The position numbers and the translations under genes were made by a program. Positions 17,973 through 25,951 of a DNA stretch of 64,000 bases are shown here, one piece after another. Each line of letters starts with the position of its first letter. Within the stretch, counting starts at the first letter, position 1. Where the stretch lies: NCBI GenBank assembly GCA_963977065.1, contig CAXBNF010000010.1:1-64000 (forward strand), in the 5' to 3' direction. The stretch comes from Planktosalinus sp963977065. Its GTDB lineage: Bacteria > Bacteroidota > Bacteroidia > Flavobacteriales > Flavobacteriaceae. The notes below the pieces were generated by a model. That model was not told where the DNA came from. It was given only the letters and a program-made list of their open reading frames with translations, and did not search any database.

Positions 17973-18508
17973 TAATAATAAGGTGCTATCATAATATAAA
18001 CAATTACTCCTGTTACAGCCACATAAAGCCATATCGGAAATGTGATTTTTGCAATTTTTTTGTGTTTATCAAAACGTTTTGACAAGGCTCTCACAAATGA
18101 AATCAAAACCAGAGGGATTACAGCAATTGACAATATAATATGTGAAATAAGTATGACAAAATACACAATTCGTATGGTACCCTCTCCTCCATAAGGCGTT
18201 GAAGTCGAGGTCATGTGATAAACCACATACATCAACAAAAACAATACAGAAAGACCTATAGCTGTTTTCATAAGGTTTTCATGGGCTTTACGGTTTCCTT
18301 TTTTGATTTGAATAACAGCAAGAATTAATATAACAGCAGTAAAAGCATTGATTGTGGCATAAATGGGGGGTAAAAATCCAAGACGTTCCACACCGGGGAT
18401 TTCAATTTTAATAGTAAATAAAACGGCAACAGCCACAGGAATTAAAACCGAAAGAGCCACAATCCATTTGTTGTACATCTTTTCTTTTTGTGTTAAAGCT
18501 TTGTTCAT
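17972..18508 (-). CDS. DUF420 membrane protein (CtaM/YozB-like oxidase maturation factor)
   Basis: 178 residues and five predicted helices: about 15-33, 46-63, 79-97, 115-140 and 156-175. Conserved features are an H in VVYHMTSTSTPYGG, the HIILSIAVIPLVL helix and an IWLYVAVTGVIVYIMI end. DUF420 relatives in Firmicutes (CtaM, YozB) are needed for maturation of heme-copper oxidases, and here the gene lies between SCO and the small CSMC protein, in line with this. It overlaps both neighbours by one base (TAATG on each side), so translation of the three genes is coupled. Confidence 0.88.
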   Translation of the reverse strand: MNKALTQKEKMYNKWIVALSVLIPVAVAVLFTIKIEIPGVERLGFLPPIYATINAFTAVILILAVIQIKKGNRKAHENLMKTAIGLSVLFLLMYVVYHMTSTSTPYGGEGTIRIVYFVILISHIILSIAVIPLVLISFVRALSKRFDKHKKIAKITFPIWLYVAVTGVIVYIMIAPYY

Positions 18509-19128
18509 TAAAGTAATTTTTTGATATCTTCTTTTAACATTTCAATCTCATCATCTTCCAAACCGTTGTAATAAATTTTTGGGTTTCCAAATTCATCAAA
18601 TCGTGAACGAATATGCCCATCCTTATCGATAAGCGCAAACAAACCTGAATGTTCAAATCCTCCGGGTGCATTTTCTTCTTCTGCTGAATACAATTTAAAT
18701 CCCTCATTGGAAAGCTTGTAAATCGCCTCTTTATCACCCGTTAAAAAATGCCAGTGTGAGTGTTTTGCACCATAGTTTTCAGCATATTTTTTTAATACTT
18801 CCGGAGTGTCGTGCTTGGGGTCTATGGTGATGGAGGCAATACCAAATTCAGGATTGCCATAAAATGCATCTTGAATTTTTTTCATGTTTTGATTCATGAT
18901 AGGGCAAATACTGGGGCAGGTGGTAAAAAAGAACTCTACGAGATACACTTTGCCTTCGTAAGTCTCATTGGTTACGGTTTGACCGTGTTGATTGGTAAAT
19001 GAAAAATCAGGAACTGAATTTCCGGTATAAAAATCGGGGCCTTTGAGTCGGGCACTAAATTCACTTACTGCCCAGATTCCAAAAACAAGAATCACAAAGG
19101 AAATGCCTATATATGAGTAATTTTTCAC
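18508..19128 (-). CDS. SCO1/SenC family copper chaperone
   Basis: 206 residues, GTG start at 19128. One N-terminal membrane anchor (5-22), then a thioredoxin-fold domain facing the periplasm. All copper ligands of the SCO family are present: C71 and C75 (CPSICP) and H160 in GGFEHSGLFALID. The DPKHDTP loop is also typical. It delivers copper to the CuA site of cytochrome oxidase subunit II, which is encoded here at 46769-47830. The upstream gene, 3 bases away, encodes a SCO-like protein without cysteines. Confidence 0.94.
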   Translation of the reverse strand: MKNYSYIGISFVILVFGIWAVSEFSARLKGPDFYTGNSVPDFSFTNQHGQTVTNETYEGKVYLVEFFFTTCPSICPIMNQNMKKIQDAFYGNPEFGIASITIDPKHDTPEVLKKYAENYGAKHSHWHFLTGDKEAIYKLSNEGFKLYSAEEENAPGGFEHSGLFALIDKDGHIRSRFDEFGNPKIYYNGLEDDEIEMLKEDIKKLL

Positions 19129-19131
19129 TGT

Positions 19132-19773
19132 TTAAATTTGTCGTTTATTGTATTTTTTTAGAGCCATTCTATATTCTGCCAGAATCACTTTCACGTCGTC
19201 ATTCATTTTATTATTCAGCTCTGCAACCGATGAGGTATCATAACCATACAGAAACCCAACATCTTTGTCGTCATTTCTACCTCTCAGACTTCTGTTTTTG
19301 TCAATTATAAAAACCTCTGATGCTCCAAGGTTCTCATCAAGCTCTAAATCTGTTTCAAGCGAAGAAAAGAGCGATTGAATGTCTTTCGCTTCAGCGTAAA
19401 CAAATATCCATTTTTCGGCGTTTGTGAGTTTATTTAGTTCGACTAGAAGTTCCTCAACAAGGGGTTCGTTTCCTTTTTGCAAAACGGTCACAAACTGAAG
19501 GTCCTCAAACTCGTGATAGGGTTTGTAAATCTTATGCGTTAAATTGAATACATTACCATATTTTGACTTGATGTCACTGCCAAAAAAACTAAGAATGGTT
19601 ATTTTACCATCCAGGCTTACGGGTTCACCGGTCATCGAACTGAAGTTTGAAAAATCATTTATATCTTGAGTTAAAACCGGAAGCTTAGCAAAGTGATTGA
19701 CCCCTGATGAAAAAAACAAGTATGCCGTGATGGGCAGTATAAAAAGAACGCCAAGTACTATATATTTTTTCAC
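19132..19773 (-). CDS. membrane-anchored SCO/thioredoxin-like protein lacking cysteines
   Basis: 213 residues, GTG start at 19773. An N-terminal anchor (3-20) is followed by a region that looks like a thioredoxin fold: EPVSLDGKITILSFFGSD at the position of the first strand and active-site loop, LQFVTVLQ as the second strand, EVFIIDKNRSLRGR near the C terminus, as in SCO proteins. The whole protein has no cysteine and no HSG-type histidine, so it cannot bind copper or exchange disulfides in the usual way. It is placed directly before the true SCO gene. A scaffold or regulatory partner of SCO is plausible but not shown. Confidence 0.72.
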   Translation of the reverse strand: MKKYIVLGVLFILPITAYLFFSSGVNHFAKLPVLTQDINDFSNFSSMTGEPVSLDGKITILSFFGSDIKSKYGNVFNLTHKIYKPYHEFEDLQFVTVLQKGNEPLVEELLVELNKLTNAEKWIFVYAEAKDIQSLFSSLETDLELDENLGASEVFIIDKNRSLRGRNDDKDVGFLYGYDTSSVAELNNKMNDDVKVILAEYRMALKKYNKRQI

Positions 19774-19800
19774 CTAAGAACTCTAAATTTGTGGAATACA

Positions 19801-19836
19801 AAAATAAAAAAAGCCCTGCAATTTACAGGGCTTTTA
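19801..19836 (-). terminator. terminator after cytochrome oxidase subunit IV gene
   Basis: AAAAGCCCTG (19810-19819) pairs perfectly with CAGGGCTTTT (19827-19836) around a 7-base loop. On the minus strand the stem is followed by a long T tract (19801-19813). It splits the oxidase-subunit unit (22781 to 19856) from the assembly-factor unit (19773 to 17739). Confidence 0.85.
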
Positions 19837-19855
19837 ACTATTTATTTAACCTATT

Positions 19856-20212
19856 TTAAAAATTGTATTTCACAAATCCACTTTTGTAAACCTCATAGAT
19901 ATAATCTCCTTCAATAAGTAGTATAAAGCAAAGATATGCAATCAAAAATACCGCAGTCCAAACCACAGATCGTCTCAATCCTTTGGTCTCTCCTTCCATG
20001 TGCATGAATGCCCAGGTAATATAATAGGCTTTATAGATTGTAAGTATTATAAATATCCAGTTCAGTAATTTCATAGATAGAAATTTTGTCTCTACTAGAA
20101 ACTGAGGTTTTATAATTCCTAAAACAACTTCAACAATTGTTGCAATTGAAAGGAGTGTAAACACATACCAAATACGTTTTACAGAACTCTCATGTGTTGC
20201 GCCATGTGCCAT
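19856..20212 (-). CDS. cytochrome c oxidase subunit IV (prokaryotic type)
   Basis: 118 residues with three helices (about 13-33, 45-65 and 82-103), a His-containing N terminus (MAHGATHESSVKRIW) and the AFMHMEGETKGLRR loop found in small fourth subunits of Bacteroidota aa3-type oxidases. It is thought to stabilise the core during assembly. It is the last gene of the ctaB-subunit III-subunit III-subunit IV unit, 17 bases after the larger subunit III gene and followed by a terminator. Confidence 0.88.
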   Translation of the reverse strand: MAHGATHESSVKRIWYVFTLLSIATIVEVVLGIIKPQFLVETKFLSMKLLNWIFIILTIYKAYYITWAFMHMEGETKGLRRSVVWTAVFLIAYLCFILLIEGDYIYEVYKSGFVKYNF

Positions 20213-20229
20213 ATTTCAAACTATTTATA

Positions 20230-21210
20230 TTAAACGAGGTAAAAGAATGTAAAGACAAATACCCAAACTAAATCTACAAAGTGCCAGTAAAGTCCCACTT
20301 TTTCAACCATTTCATAACTTCCTCTACGTTCATAAGTTCCCAGAAGGATGTTAAAGAAAATAATCAAATTAATTAAAACTCCCGTAAAAACGTGAAAACC
20401 GTGAAACCCTGTGATGAAGAAAAAGAAGTTCCCAAATAAAGGATGTCCATATTCATTGCGGTGCAAATTGGCTCCTTCAACTACCCTCACTGCGTCACTG
20501 TTTAAAGTTGATACAGATTCTTCTCTGCTTAGAACTATGGGATGCCCTTTTTCATCAAGTTTCTGAATTCTTACACGAAGATTTTCATTGGCTGCAAAAC
20601 CGGCTTTGATATCTTCGATAGTGTATGTTGAAAGGGTTTCTTCCTCACCGTTGAACCACAATCCTGAGCTTCTTTCAAGTGTTTCTCTTTGTGTGGATTC
20701 TAAGGCGATATCACTTAATCCAACACGTTTGCCTTCAGCATCCTCAAATTGCAAGATCCTACCACCCTTTGTTTCTACAGCACCATAAGTTCCTTGGATA
20801 AAGTTTTTCCACTCCCACGCTTGTGAACCTAAGAAAACAATACCACCAATCAAGGTAAGGAACATATAAAAAACCACTTTGTTTTTTTTCATTTGATGTC
20901 CTGCATCAACGGCAAGCACCATGGTTACAGATGAAAAAATCAAAATAAAAGTCATTAATGCAACATAGTACATAGGCGCATCCACACCGTGTAAAAACGG
21001 AAAGTGGTTAAACACCTCATCTGCTATGGGCCACGAGTCTATAAATTTATATCTTGAGAAACCATAAGCAGCAAGAAATCCGGAGAAAGTCAATGCATCT
21101 GAGAGGATGAAAAACCACATCATTAACTTACCATAACTTGCTTTTAAAGGGCGATTTCCCCCTCCCCAGGTTTTTCCTTCGGTACCTGTTTCAACAACAG
21201 TAGCTTCCAT
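20230..21210 (-). CDS. cytochrome c oxidase subunit III with a central soluble insertion
   Basis: 326 residues. Helices at about 28-50, 80-102, 112-132, 260-283 and 300-325 and the FFFFITGFHGFHVFTG and WHFVDLVWVFVFTFFYLV motifs identify subunit III. Between the third helix and the GFHGFH helix sits a ~105-residue hydrophilic insertion (about 145-250, with TKGGRILQFED and IVLSREESVS) absent from classical subunit III, so the protein is about 100 residues longer than the core fold needs. Many Bacteroidota oxidases have such an insert, as far as I recall. Partner of the core subunits encoded at 44.9-47.8 kb. Confidence 0.9.
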   Translation of the reverse strand: MEATVVETGTEGKTWGGGNRPLKASYGKLMMWFFILSDALTFSGFLAAYGFSRYKFIDSWPIADEVFNHFPFLHGVDAPMYYVALMTFILIFSSVTMVLAVDAGHQMKKNKVVFYMFLTLIGGIVFLGSQAWEWKNFIQGTYGAVETKGGRILQFEDAEGKRVGLSDIALESTQRETLERSSGLWFNGEEETLSTYTIEDIKAGFAANENLRVRIQKLDEKGHPIVLSREESVSTLNSDAVRVVEGANLHRNEYGHPLFGNFFFFITGFHGFHVFTGVLINLIIFFNILLGTYERRGSYEMVEKVGLYWHFVDLVWVFVFTFFYLV

Positions 21211-21255
21211 AGAGTAATTTTGGTTTTAAATAAGTGTCAAAAATAAGCAATTTTA

Positions 21256-21837
21256 TTATCTCACAAAATAGAAAAATAAAAACAGATAGATCCATAAAAA
21301 ATCTACAAAGTGCCAAAACGTTTCAGCGAGTTCAATACCAAGGGTTTGACCCTTGTGGTACTTCTGTTTAAAATGATTATAAATTACAACCAAAAGCGCA
21401 ATCAATGCGCCGATTATGTGAGCCAAGTGCAGGATTACTACCAAATAAATAAAGGAGGTAGTAATCGTACTTTCACTTCCGGTAAAAAAATAGCCCGCTT
21501 TTATAAATTCTGAAAATCCCTGAAACTGAAAATAAATAAATAAAATCCCCAAAATAAAAGTGGAAATTAACAATGCCATTCCTTGTTTGTGATTCTCTCT
21601 TTGAATAGATTTTCGGGCAAGAAAAATGGTTAAACTACTCACCAAAACCAGAGCAAGGCTAATGTAAAATGCCACAGGAATTTCAAATCCGGAAATCCAA
21701 TCCGGTCTGCTTTTACTTACAATATAAGCACTGGTGAGTCCTGCAAAACTCATCGTCATGCTAATCATTGCAAACCAAAGCATCATTTTTTTTGCGCGTT
21801 GTTTTTTTATTTCGGGAGTGTCATCTGTATAGGCCAT
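21256..21837 (-). CDS. heme-copper oxidase subunit III family protein (short form)
   Basis: 193 residues with five helices: about 18-38, 50-70, 84-104, 126-146 and 170-192. It keeps the C-terminal ETFWHFVDFLWIYLFLFFYFV motif and HLAHIIGALIALLVV helix but lacks the insertion of its neighbour. The two subunit III genes are adjacent and probably arose by duplication. The start codon overlaps the heme O synthase stop by one base. Whether both are in one oxidase, or one replaces missing helices of the other, cannot be decided from sequence. Confidence 0.87.
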   Translation of the reverse strand: MAYTDDTPEIKKQRAKKMMLWFAMISMTMSFAGLTSAYIVSKSRPDWISGFEIPVAFYISLALVLVSSLTIFLARKSIQRENHKQGMALLISTFILGILFIYFQFQGFSEFIKAGYFFTGSESTITTSFIYLVVILHLAHIIGALIALLVVIYNHFKQKYHKGQTLGIELAETFWHFVDFLWIYLFLFFYFVR

Positions 21838-22781
21838 TATCGTATAAATTTATCTAAAACATAAAGTATTTGAAGCAGTGTGATATAAGCTACACTAACA
21901 AATAATAATTTTCTTGCTGCCTGCTGTGTCTTTAGTTTAAACAATTTGAAGGAATGAACTAAAAACCAAATTCCAAGTAGAAAAACTAAAACAGCTGTTA
22001 GTGGTGTGATATAAAAACTTCCAGTCACGCCTAAAACGGGAATGAGTGAAACCAGCAGCGTCCAAATAGTATAAAGCACCACCTGAATGGCAGTTCCGCG
22101 GTCTTGTTTTCCGGTGGGTAACATATAAAACCCGGCTTTTTTGTAATCGTCATAAAGAAACCAACCAATAGCCCAAAAGTGAGGAAATTGCCAGAAAAAT
22201 TGAATCATAAACAGTGTGCCGGCTTCAATACCGAAATCTCCTGTAGCAGCCACCCAACCCAACATAAAAGGAATAGCTCCGGGAAAGGCTCCTACAAAAA
22301 CCGAAAGGGGTGTTTTGGTCTTTAATGGGGTATATAAACTCACATACATAAAGATCGAAATGGCTCCAAACATAGCTGTTTTGGGGTTGATGGCATACAA
22401 AACAGCAATTCCGGAAACGGTAAAAACAGAAGCTACTATAAAAGCTGTATTCACAGACATTCTGCCGGAGGGAATGGGTCTGTTTTTTGTGCGATTCATA
22501 AGTGCATCCAAATCTTTTTCAATGATTTGATTGTATGCATTTGAAGCGCCCACCATCAGGTAACCACCAATAGCTAACAGTAAAATCACTAATGGACTAA
22601 TCTGTTCAACTCCCAGCAAATAACCCGCTATTGAAGAAAATACAACACTCACAGAAAGACGCACTTTAGTGAGTTCTAAAAAGTCTTTAAACAGGGTATT
22701 TGAAGTAGCTTGCAATTTTGTAGTTTCCAATTTTTGATGCTTTTCCTCTTCGAAAATGTACCGCTCCGAAAATTGGTGCAA
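21837..22781 (-). CDS. ctaB: protoheme IX farnesyltransferase (heme O synthase)
   Basis: Integral membrane prenyltransferase of the UbiA superfamily that turns heme B into heme O, the precursor of heme A. It has the substrate motif NAYNQIIEKDLDALMNRT with the Asp pair and TKNRPIPSG, the second motif YDDYKKAGFYMLP, and nine hydrophobic helices in the ~285-residue core. The start is uncertain: the longest frame begins at a TTG (22781) and the next Met is deep in the core; TTG codons at residues 18 and 23 are alternatives. A TATCTTTG box (22779-22786) overlaps the TTG and could be a promoter -7 element, which would favour a later start. First gene of the oxidase-subunit unit. Confidence 0.92.
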   Translation of the reverse strand: MHQFSERYIFEEEKHQKLETTKLQATSNTLFKDFLELTKVRLSVSVVFSSIAGYLLGVEQISPLVILLLAIGGYLMVGASNAYNQIIEKDLDALMNRTKNRPIPSGRMSVNTAFIVASVFTVSGIAVLYAINPKTAMFGAISIFMYVSLYTPLKTKTPLSVFVGAFPGAIPFMLGWVAATGDFGIEAGTLFMIQFFWQFPHFWAIGWFLYDDYKKAGFYMLPTGKQDRGTAIQVVLYTIWTLLVSLIPVLGVTGSFYITPLTAVLVFLLGIWFLVHSFKLFKLKTQQAARKLLFVSVAYITLLQILYVLDKFIR

Positions 22782-22850
22782 AGATACTGCAAGAAGCCAG
22801 CTTATACAATATTTAATAATAGATTATTTGTCTAATTAAAAGGTGAAGTT

Positions 22851-24947
22851 TTAAAAATCATTATACCAATTGAAAATATCTGATCTTATTCCAAAGTTTA
22901 TCCAAGTGGTTGAGTTTTTGAACTCTGAAGTTGTATTCACCTGGGGGTTGAAGTCACGGTAAATCAAACTTGCATAGACTTTTAAGTTTGTTGAGGGATT
23001 AATCAAGTAGCCGGCTTGTAGCTCTCCATGAAAAACTGAAGTGGTGTTTCCTTGTGCTAATTCAATTCCTGAATCTGCCGGGCGGTCTCTTTCATCTCGA
23101 TAAATATCACCACCATAGTTGAAATTGTCTTCTCCATCATTAAAATCAAAACCGCGTTCGCCAACAATTACTTTTGCACTCCCAAAAAGTCTGTTTTTTT
23201 CATAACGGGCAATAGCAACAAACTCTTTAAAGTTTGCCCCCCAAAGGTGTGCCATCGATTGATTGTTGTGTCCATAGTTAAGTACAATGGTATTGTGAGA
23301 AAATGTGTAAGGCCTCACTTGGTTGTATTCAAACTGAAGAAATAGATTCTCAATGTCAAATGGCCTAAAGTATTTTACTCCCAGTTGAAAACCCAATTTA
23401 TTTTTCCAGCTTTTTTCACCACCAAAAATATCACTTGTAGAAAACTCATCAATTATTAATTGTCCATATGAGACAAATTTATCAGAGAATTTAAATTTTG
23501 AACTCAATCCCACAAGAGCGTTTCCAGAGCGTGGCCCGGTTGAAAACTCAATTGCCCTGTAAAAAATGATGGGATTGAGAAAATTCAAATCAAAGCCTCT
23601 GTCATTACTATTATCCCAAAGTACACTTTCAAACAAGCCAATATTTAACCTCTTTGAGACATTGTAACTCAAATAATGGGTTGCCATATATTTTGTCGTG
23701 AAAGCGCCATCAACAGTTGCCTCCTGTCTAACATCACGCAGCGACATCCAGGTATTTGTATATTTTAATTTCCAAAAAGTCGTGTTAATTTTAAAATAGG
23801 GACTGGGACTCGCTACATCACTGAGGAACAAAGAGCGGTATCCATCGCCTAAAAAGTTTTTACCGTGTCCAAATTGAAAATTAAATAATTCACCTGCACT
23901 ATATGAAAGGTAACCTGTTGCAAGTGGGTAGTCATAAGCTGTTTCTTTAAATTCTTTAGCAATTCCAAAACCGGGAATTATTGCCGGATTTCCTCCAGTG
24001 TCTGCTGCAATTGACTCTGCATAACGATTAAAATACTCAGCAAAACGACCCTGACTTTCATAAACAACCGCGTGAAAGTTAAAGTTTTTCCCTAATCCTC
24101 CTTGTACAACTGCGAGTCTGGTATTGTTATAAGTATAATCAAAATCACTATCTGACTCAGTGCCTAATTGCAAATCAACACCGGGGTCTAAAGTAAACCA
24201 GTATCCATCGCCTTTAATACTCAACATATGTTCATTCCACCACTTTTTTCCAAACCAAGATGATTTATTTTTGTATAGTAAAGTGTCCCGGGATTCCATA
24301 TCATAATGCTTACTTACTTCCTTATACAGATATGGCCTTTGAGCAGTATGAGCATTGTTTCCCAACTGGTTTAAATAATAATCAAAGCGTGCATAGTCTT
24401 GATGTGAAAGCGGAATATTAATATTACTTGCATATTTTTCATTTGAATAACCCAAATTTTCTATCGATTCATATTCATTTGACATGTCCTTTTTGAGGCT
24501 CGACACTAGTTCCTTTTCATTTTTAGAGTTTTCTAATGTGGCTCCAAGTGGAATTTTTATTGGCAATGTGAATTGTGCAAAAACGGGGCGCGCATTATAA
24601 GTTGCGGGTTGAATTTGAGGCAATTCATCAAAGACTCTTTGAATTTCATCTTTGAGTTCCTGAAAAATAGCATCCATTGCCAAAATCTTAAAATTCCCTT
24701 CTCTGTCAACTTCAAAAAAAACAACAATTTGTCCTTTGTATTCCTCATCAAAAACACGTTGAGGTGTTTTGAAGTTTTCAAAAATGAACCTCTGTAATGT
24801 AGATTCAAAACAGGGCCTTAAGTCGTTAACATTTATGTTTTCGCATTCCGGAAAAACCGGATATTTCTCAAATTCTGTGACAGATTGTTGACCATTTACC
24901 GGAAGACAAAGAAGAAAAAGAAAGACAGGAAAGGCTTTAAATATCAT
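22851..24947 (-). CDS. RemB-like gliding-associated outer-membrane protein with N-terminal TonB-C-like domain
   Basis: 698 residues from ATG 24947 (a TTG two codons earlier is less likely); signal peptide ends VNGQQ. Residues about 25-140 resemble the TonB C-terminal domain: a YPVFPECENI...RPCF cysteine pair, GQIVVFFEVDREGNFKIL, and a final FTLPIKIPLG strand. The remaining ~500 residues are alternating amphipathic beta strands with many Gly/aromatic residues, matching proteins annotated RemB/Wzi-like in Flavobacteriia (GRFAEYFNRYAESIAADTG, GRSGNALVGLSSKFKFSDKF-like stretches). A beta-barrel in the outer membrane is likely. Neighbours are TonB genes and sprA, consistent with envelope function. 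Exact role inferred from family name only. Confidence 0.75.
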   Translation of the reverse strand: MIFKAFPVFLFLLCLPVNGQQSVTEFEKYPVFPECENINVNDLRPCFESTLQRFIFENFKTPQRVFDEEYKGQIVVFFEVDREGNFKILAMDAIFQELKDEIQRVFDELPQIQPATYNARPVFAQFTLPIKIPLGATLENSKNEKELVSSLKKDMSNEYESIENLGYSNEKYASNINIPLSHQDYARFDYYLNQLGNNAHTAQRPYLYKEVSKHYDMESRDTLLYKNKSSWFGKKWWNEHMLSIKGDGYWFTLDPGVDLQLGTESDSDFDYTYNNTRLAVVQGGLGKNFNFHAVVYESQGRFAEYFNRYAESIAADTGGNPAIIPGFGIAKEFKETAYDYPLATGYLSYSAGELFNFQFGHGKNFLGDGYRSLFLSDVASPSPYFKINTTFWKLKYTNTWMSLRDVRQEATVDGAFTTKYMATHYLSYNVSKRLNIGLFESVLWDNSNDRGFDLNFLNPIIFYRAIEFSTGPRSGNALVGLSSKFKFSDKFVSYGQLIIDEFSTSDIFGGEKSWKNKLGFQLGVKYFRPFDIENLFLQFEYNQVRPYTFSHNTIVLNYGHNNQSMAHLWGANFKEFVAIARYEKNRLFGSAKVIVGERGFDFNDGEDNFNYGGDIYRDERDRPADSGIELAQGNTTSVFHGELQAGYLINPSTNLKVYASLIYRDFNPQVNTTSEFKNSTTWINFGIRSDIFNWYNDF

Positions 24948-25004
24948 AATCAAATCTAAAAATTGTAGCCGAAAGATACGTTTTTTTATGATTTTTTAAT
25001 AGTC

Positions 25005-25039
25005 TAAAAAAAATCCCGTAAACTAGAAGTTTCGGGATT
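25005..25039 (-). terminator. terminator after tonB copy 2
   Basis: AATCCCG (25012-25018) plus AAAC pair with GTTTCGGGATT (25029-25039) with one bulged base. On the minus strand the stem leads into an eight-base T tract. It ends the unit containing the 25061-25846 TonB gene. Confidence 0.7.
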
Positions 25040-25060
25040 CATTTTAAAAATTAAATCATA

Positions 25061-25846
25061 TTAGTGGACATTGAAAATAATGGGGAGGTTAAACAACACA
25101 TCCACTTTTTTATTGTTTTGTGAAGCGGGTATCATCTTTGGAATCATATTTACAACACGCTTTGCCTCCTTCTCAAGTTTTGGGTGTGGTGCACTCACTT
25201 GAATATTTGCAACCTGTCCATTTTTATTTATCACAAAACTAACATAAATGCGTTGATTTCCAACGAGTCCTAAACTTTCTGCTATACCGGTATTAAAACG
25301 TTTACTAACCAATTTTCCAATTTCAGAAGACATACATTTCTTTCTTTGTACATTATCAATAAAAGATTCACAACCCGGAAACAAAGGCACTCGTTCAACA
25401 CCCGCAAATGAATAGGTTTTATCATCATCAGGATCTGGTTTTATAGGTGGTTTTACAACTATTGGTTTATCTGTGTGAATAATTACAGGTTCAGGGTCGG
25501 TATCAATCACAGGTTCCTTTGAAATGGGAATTTCAGTTATAAGTATCCTTTCCGGATTCACTTTCTTGACGGGTTTTTTCTCAACAAGGGGCTCTGCTTT
25601 TGGCTCTATTATGACAAAATCATTGAACCAGACTTCAATTGTATCCTCAGGAACTGGTAAGGCAATTACATTTTTCTTTACTCCATAGGTAGCATTGATT
25701 ACTATCGCTACTAGTGCAATAGATATGATTAAACTAAATTGGAAATACAAAGTAGCGTTGTATTTCAAATTTGCATCTTTCTTGCTTTTTGGCTTTTCTA
25801 CATTATTTTTCTCAAAATAATTTAGTAGTTTATTAATTGTTTTCAT
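25061..25846 (-). CDS. energy transducer TonB family protein, copy 2
   Basis: 261 residues. One N-terminal membrane helix (about 33-53, after a basic cytoplasmic tail), a Pro/Lys/Glu-rich periplasm-spanning linker (about 75-150), and a TonB C-terminal domain (about 155-261) with a FPGCESF...QRKKCM cysteine pair, IYVSFVINKNGQVANIQV, SAPHPKLEKEAKRVV and a LPIIFNV final strand. It would transmit proton-motive force from ExbBD to TonB-dependent outer-membrane transporters; no exbB or exbD is in the window. Closely similar to the next TonB gene upstream and separated from it by a terminator. Confidence 0.9.
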   Translation of the reverse strand: MKTINKLLNYFEKNNVEKPKSKKDANLKYNATLYFQFSLIISIALVAIVINATYGVKKNVIALPVPEDTIEVWFNDFVIIEPKAEPLVEKKPVKKVNPERILITEIPISKEPVIDTDPEPVIIHTDKPIVVKPPIKPDPDDDKTYSFAGVERVPLFPGCESFIDNVQRKKCMSSEIGKLVSKRFNTGIAESLGLVGNQRIYVSFVINKNGQVANIQVSAPHPKLEKEAKRVVNMIPKMIPASQNNKKVDVLFNLPIIFNVH

Positions 25847-25891
25847 ATTTATTGATTTAATAGTATACTATTCATAAATCAACAAGAGTGC

Positions 25892-25930
25892 CAAAAATAA
25901 AAAAGCCATCAACAAAATGTTAATGGCTTT
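25892..25930 (-). terminator. terminator between the two tonB genes
   Basis: AAAGCCATCAACA (25902-25914) pairs with TGTTAATGGCTTT (25918-25930) with one mismatch and a three-base loop; the minus strand then runs into T-rich sequence (25892-25901). It ends transcripts from the 25952-26668 TonB gene, so the second copy needs its own promoter. Confidence 0.75.
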
Positions 25931-25951
25931 ATAAAAAGATTGTTTTAAGTA

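Noticed and set aside
17973..18032. 20-residue N-terminal extension of the CSMC protein
   Set aside because: It overlaps the DUF420 gene, and the TAATG junction plus a signal-like segment fits the start at 17972.
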